From IMG/VR virus record IMGVR_UViG_3300037333_000013, positions 1-64,000 of that record: a stretch of 64,000 nucleotides of DNA; one strand, written 5' to 3'. Below are positions 60,980 through 64,000 of the stretch, piece by piece. Below the pieces are notes generated by a model. It saw nothing but the letters and a program-made list of their open reading frames with translations. It had not been told where the DNA came from and did not search any database. The translations under genes and the position numbers were made by a program. This DNA comes from a virus. The first letter of the stretch is position 1, and each line of letters opens with the position of its first letter.

Positions 60980-62115
60980 TATTTTTTATAGTTTGATGCG
61001 ATATCAATTGTCTTTAATAAGTCCATCAATAATGCATACCTTGAGAATAAAACAACGTGTGTCATATTGTATACGTCGAAGTATGTCGCATCTGGAAACG
61101 ACATTCCCCTCATAACTGGCATTGTTAAGTTTTGTAGCTTTGCTATCTCTTTATTTATATAGATTAACTCCTTCTCTACTTCATCGGTGAATGCTTTTGC
61201 ATCGTTCACGTCGAGTTCGAAGTTCGTTATCTTAAATGCATTTGAAGTTGTTGTGATAGAGAAGCGTTCTGAGAAGTCTACTTTATTTAAAGCTTTCTGA
61301 GCAAAGTTTCTTTCTATTACACCAACAGCAACAAAGTAGAAATTGTTTTGTGCTGTTGATGTTGCAATAAACTTCACATCACCATTATCAATTTCTGTCT
61401 TCATTCCATATATCTTCTTCGGAACCTTAAATTCACTCTCTTTACTAATCACACTTGATGTGAGTTTATCAATCGTTGTTGACTTGCATATCTTTAACAA
61501 CTCTTCTTTAATTGTTTTTGGTTCTTTGTCAGTGTCCCTGAACGTAAGAAGAAAGTCCATCGTCTCGTTCAGTGTATTCAGTTGTTCGGTAATGTCATCT
61601 TTGACGATACTATCCAATAACCCTTTCACGGAAGTGATGTCTTTTGCACGAGCATAAGCTAAGAAAGAACGATTGATATACCCTTCGTGTTTCTTTTCAA
61701 TAGGAACAACTTTCACTGGTAAGTCAGATAGGCGTTTTGATATAGCATCAGCTGGATGTTTCTTCAGTGCTAATGAGAGCCTCTTAGAAAAGTCTCCAGC
61801 ACTCTCCTTGACTTTCTGCATTCCACTCATAATAGAGCGACCAATAGCATCCAATGTCTCGTTCTCCACATCAAAAACTGCACCATATGCATCATCTTCA
61901 ATTTTGTGCTTTCCGAGTACCTTAAATGATACGTCGTGCTTCTCTGCAATTGAGAGTGCTTTATCAATAATGATTTCTTTTTCAACTTCACTATATGATT
62001 CTACATCGCCAGAGAATAGTTCTGATAAAGATGTGAGTTCAGACATCTCACTTAGTGCGTTTAATGTTATAGAGAGTGATGATGCACTCCCTGGATAACT
62101 TACTTTATATTTCAT
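60979..62115 (-). CDS. Probable head-associated protein of unknown function
   Basis: A 378-residue, Ser/Lys-rich, mostly helical protein. The stretch SKRLSLALKKHPADAISKRL suggests repeated amphipathic helices. No catalytic motif. It ends a four-gene minus-strand operon entering from the right edge (64000 to 60979) with overlapping ends. Might be an internal head protein as in other jumbo phages; contextual only. Confidence 0.5.
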   Translation of the reverse strand: MKYKVSYPGSASSLSITLNALSEMSELTSLSELFSGDVESYSEVEKEIIIDKALSIAEKHDVSFKVLGKHKIEDDAYGAVFDVENETLDAIGRSIMSGMQKVKESAGDFSKRLSLALKKHPADAISKRLSDLPVKVVPIEKKHEGYINRSFLAYARAKDITSVKGLLDSIVKDDITEQLNTLNETMDFLLTFRDTDKEPKTIKEELLKICKSTTIDKLTSSVISKESEFKVPKKIYGMKTEIDNGDVKFIATSTAQNNFYFVAVGVIERNFAQKALNKVDFSERFSITTTSNAFKITNFELDVNDAKAFTDEVEKELIYINKEIAKLQNLTMPVMRGMSFPDATYFDVYNMTHVVLFSRYALLMDLLKTIDIASNYKK

Positions 62116-62428
62116 CTATTCCCTCCACAATATTCAATACTGTTTTTGTATCAAACATATCAATCCACTCATATGCCTCTTTCTTAATGTTGTTAATGAA
62201 CATAATGGTTTCGTCTGTCGCTATCTCTTTCTCACCTCTATGATTTAAGAAGTAATTATCTTCTATACGCTTAGTGATAGTATCATGTTTAATACGTTTA
62301 CATAGATTCATCTCTCTAGAAAACATATTGAGTGCTTTTGGTACAGTAGCACCTTTTACAATCTTACCATACTGACTCTGAATAGACTTTACTCTATTCA
62401 CAATGTGATATATCCTACTTACAGACAT
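62105..62428 (-). CDS. Small protein of unknown function
   Basis: A 107-residue basic helical protein overlapping both neighbours by 1-11 bases. No family recognised. Confidence 0.55.
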   Translation of the reverse strand: MSVSRIYHIVNRVKSIQSQYGKIVKGATVPKALNMFSREMNLCKRIKHDTITKRIEDNYFLNHRGEKEIATDETIMFINNIKKEAYEWIDMFDTKTVLNIVEGIDEI

Positions 62429-63297
62429 TATACACCTCTCAGTGATGCTATCTTTTTATCGAGTTTCTGCACACGCTTCTCATAGTATGCAATAGCTTCA
62501 TCTGTCTCAACTGTGACATTCCCACGCTCTTTCTTCTCTCTTAGTTGTAGTAGTTTATACTCGACTAAGTACTTTGTATCTTCTGCTTTATCTGCACGAT
62601 ATAGTTCAAAGTCTACCCACCACTTACCAATCGCTTGAATAGGGTTTCCATTAAATCCATTGATTGGTAATTTAAATATTTTATCGAAGTTAGATGTTAC
62701 TTCATTTAGAACAGCTTCATTTTCAATCACACGTACGTCTGATAGCTTCCTAATGTCATTCATTACTTTTTTCACGTTTCCACGATAGATACGCATCATC
62801 TTCTCATACTTCTCTAAGCCATCTACAATATCTTCCGTTTTCTTCTTGTAGATAATCTGTGTCTCTTCGTTCAAGTTGTAAACAATCAACATCAATAACT
62901 CTGAGTAGTAATTCGCTAATGTATCAATGTGGTCTAATATATCTAACACTGCTGATTGTTTAATAGTGATTGTGTCCTGTATAGATATTTCTGGCATTAC
63001 TTCATCAATCAGTACATACGTCTCTGAAATCATCTCATAGATTGTCTCATAATCTACTTTTAACATAGCAACAATATCTGCCTCTGTTGATACATTGACA
63101 CCATGTGTTGCCAAGAGTTTAATTACTTTTGGTGCCTTTGTTGTTTTGAGTGTATCTTGTATAGAGAGACTATTTACTTTCATTGTCTCTTCTAAGACTC
63201 TCTTTAAAGAGTCTACTCCTATTAGCACATCTCTCTTTTTGATACTGTCAGTTGAACCGACAGACTTTTTAATCTCTCTAATTAAGTTACGTAGCAT
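62428..63297 (-). CDS. Helical protein of unknown function
   Basis: A 289-residue, coiled-coil-prone protein (long charged helices; C-terminal EKKERGNVTVETDEAIAYYE then KRVQKLDKKIASLRG). AGGAGA precedes the ATG. Possibly a structural or scaffold component; no family recognised. Confidence 0.55.
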   Translation of the reverse strand: MLRNLIREIKKSVGSTDSIKKRDVLIGVDSLKRVLEETMKVNSLSIQDTLKTTKAPKVIKLLATHGVNVSTEADIVAMLKVDYETIYEMISETYVLIDEVMPEISIQDTITIKQSAVLDILDHIDTLANYYSELLMLIVYNLNEETQIIYKKKTEDIVDGLEKYEKMMRIYRGNVKKVMNDIRKLSDVRVIENEAVLNEVTSNFDKIFKLPINGFNGNPIQAIGKWWVDFELYRADKAEDTKYLVEYKLLQLREKKERGNVTVETDEAIAYYEKRVQKLDKKIASLRGV

Positions 63298-63305
63298 TTT
63301 ATCTC

Positions 63306-64000
63306 CTAGTATTGTCTATTTGCTAAGAATTTCAAGATTTCACTTGTGTCATTCTTATCACTCTTCTTCAAGTCTTTATATGGTATGGACATCTCATCTT
63401 CTAAGTCGTGGATAAATATATCTGCCATCTCATAGTTATCGTCCATTGAAGCAAAAATCATTGACTTTGTAAATTCGAGTACTCTCTCTTTGTATCTCTT
63501 TTTACTCATATTTCCACGAACTAGCTTCTCGATACGCTCACGTTCATAGCTATTCGTATTGATACACTGGTAGAATCTAGCAAACCCCAACGCTTGCTTT
63601 TGTGCGAGTTTTGATACAGATACCATTTTCCTCTTATTCACAGCTAAGAGTAAATCATCTTTATCTTTAAGTCTATCTTCTTTATACTGTTTAATAATAT
63701 CAAGTGGTACGAAGAAGTTGAATGTAGAGATAACACCAGCTTTCTTATCATCCCACCTACTACTAAGTGAATTTGTATCACCTTCAACTTCTACCAGATT
63801 ATAGATAGATGATGGCTCTACATACTGTACACTTGCTGAGATAAGTACTCTGATTTTAATCTCCCTACTCTTCCCATTGTCTCCCTCTAAGTTTGCTGTC
63901 AATATCGCTTCTCTAAATACCTTTGTGATAGGTTTCTCTTTATCTAGTGTATCTCTTTCAGCATCTATGTTTAGACCTTTAATACCATTGTTTAAGAAGT
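63306..64000 (-). CDS. Partial protein of unknown function (C-terminal part)
   Basis: The frame stays open to the right edge; a TTG at 63902 has no ribosome site, so the true start lies outside the window. At least 230 residues are visible. The visible part is beta-rich at first (REIKIRVLISASVQYVEPSS) and then helical and basic. No family recognised. Confidence 0.6.
   Translation of the reverse strand, partial: FLNNGIKGLNIDAERDTLDKEKPITKVFREAILTANLEGDNGKSREIKIRVLISASVQYVEPSSIYNLVEVEGDTNSLSSRWDDKKAGVISTFNFFVPLDIIKQYKEDRLKDKDDLLLAVNKRKMVSVSKLAQKQALGFARFYQCINTNSYERERIEKLVRGNMSKKRYKERVLEFTKSMIFASMDDNYEMADIFIHDLEDEMSIPYKDLKKSDKNDTSEILKFLANRQY

Noticed and set aside
63306-63902. A complete 198-residue protein starting at TTG 63902.
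   Set aside because: The frame is open to the right edge, with protein-like sequence upstream and no ribosome site at the TTG, so it is a truncated gene.
1-64000. tRNA genes, CRISPR arrays, insertion sequences, integrase or attachment sites.
   Set aside because: I looked for cloverleaf-like segments, regularly spaced repeats, transposase motifs and integrase motifs and could not support any; tRNA detection by eye is unreliable and tRNAscan-SE would settle it.

Overview
This AT-rich window looks like part of the genome of a large, strictly lytic tailed phage (probably a jumbo phage) of an unidentified bacterium. The evidence is the presence of phage-borne multisubunit RNA polymerase pieces (a beta C-terminal half and a beta-prime C-terminal half), an SF2 helicase carrying an intein, a DnaB-like helicase, a RecA-fold ATPase, an Mre11/SbcD-type nuclease, RNase H, a 3TM holin followed by a GH108-type endolysin, a portal-like and a capsid-like protein, and a tail-fibre block. 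There is no integrase, no ribosomal gene and I recognised no tRNA or CRISPR array. Genes are packed tightly, often overlapping by a few bases, in short runs that switch strand. Both ends of the window cut through genes.

Layout. 1-4.7 kb: portal-like gene and a divergent large unknown gene. 4.8-7.3 kb: three accessory genes (unknown, MYG1-like, TraB/GumN-like), each with its own structured leader RNA. 7.4-10.7 kb: a possible second RNA polymerase beta fragment, small genes, RecA-fold ATPase. 10.8-15.7 kb: two related unknown proteins, SLOG protein, ThyX-like protein, RNase H. 15.8-17 kb: a probable small RNA, a macro-domain protein and an HNH endonuclease with no normal start codon. 17-19.1 kb: membrane protein, holin, endolysin. 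19.2-22.3 kb: small proteins including four related, probably DNA-binding, paralogues. 22.3-35.6 kb: SbcD-like nuclease and a long series of probable virion/baseplate proteins. 35.7-42 kb: plus-strand fibre module ending with a papain-like amidase. 42-44 kb: fibronectin-like protein and a second TraB/GumN paralogue. 44.2-50.4 kb: helicase-intein, beta-prime and beta. 50.5-57.3 kb: Q-rich protein, two structural proteins, probable major capsid protein. 57.4-64 kb: replicative helicase, DUF488-like protein, a DUF1737-like mini-gene and probable head-associated proteins.

How it works together. Minus-strand units start at a repeated promoter box (core TATATTATT, 14 copies including one variant). 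In several places the preceding unit's terminator hairpin and T-tract run directly into this box, forming one punctuation module. Five of these units carry a leader RNA with a hairpin, a covarying loop pseudoknot and a second mini-hairpin with a GTAAT loop; four others carry a different short leader. Plus-strand units lack the box and instead often show TGAA 20-26 bases before the start codon. Two promoter types fit the idea of two phage RNA polymerases, but that is inference.

The most striking observations are the pseudoknot leader family and its small-RNA relative, a class 3 (Trp-Cys-Thr) intein splitting the Walker A lysine and threonine of the helicase, dense hairpins embedded within the 4.8-6.5 kb coding sequences, and the HNH gene without a canonical start.
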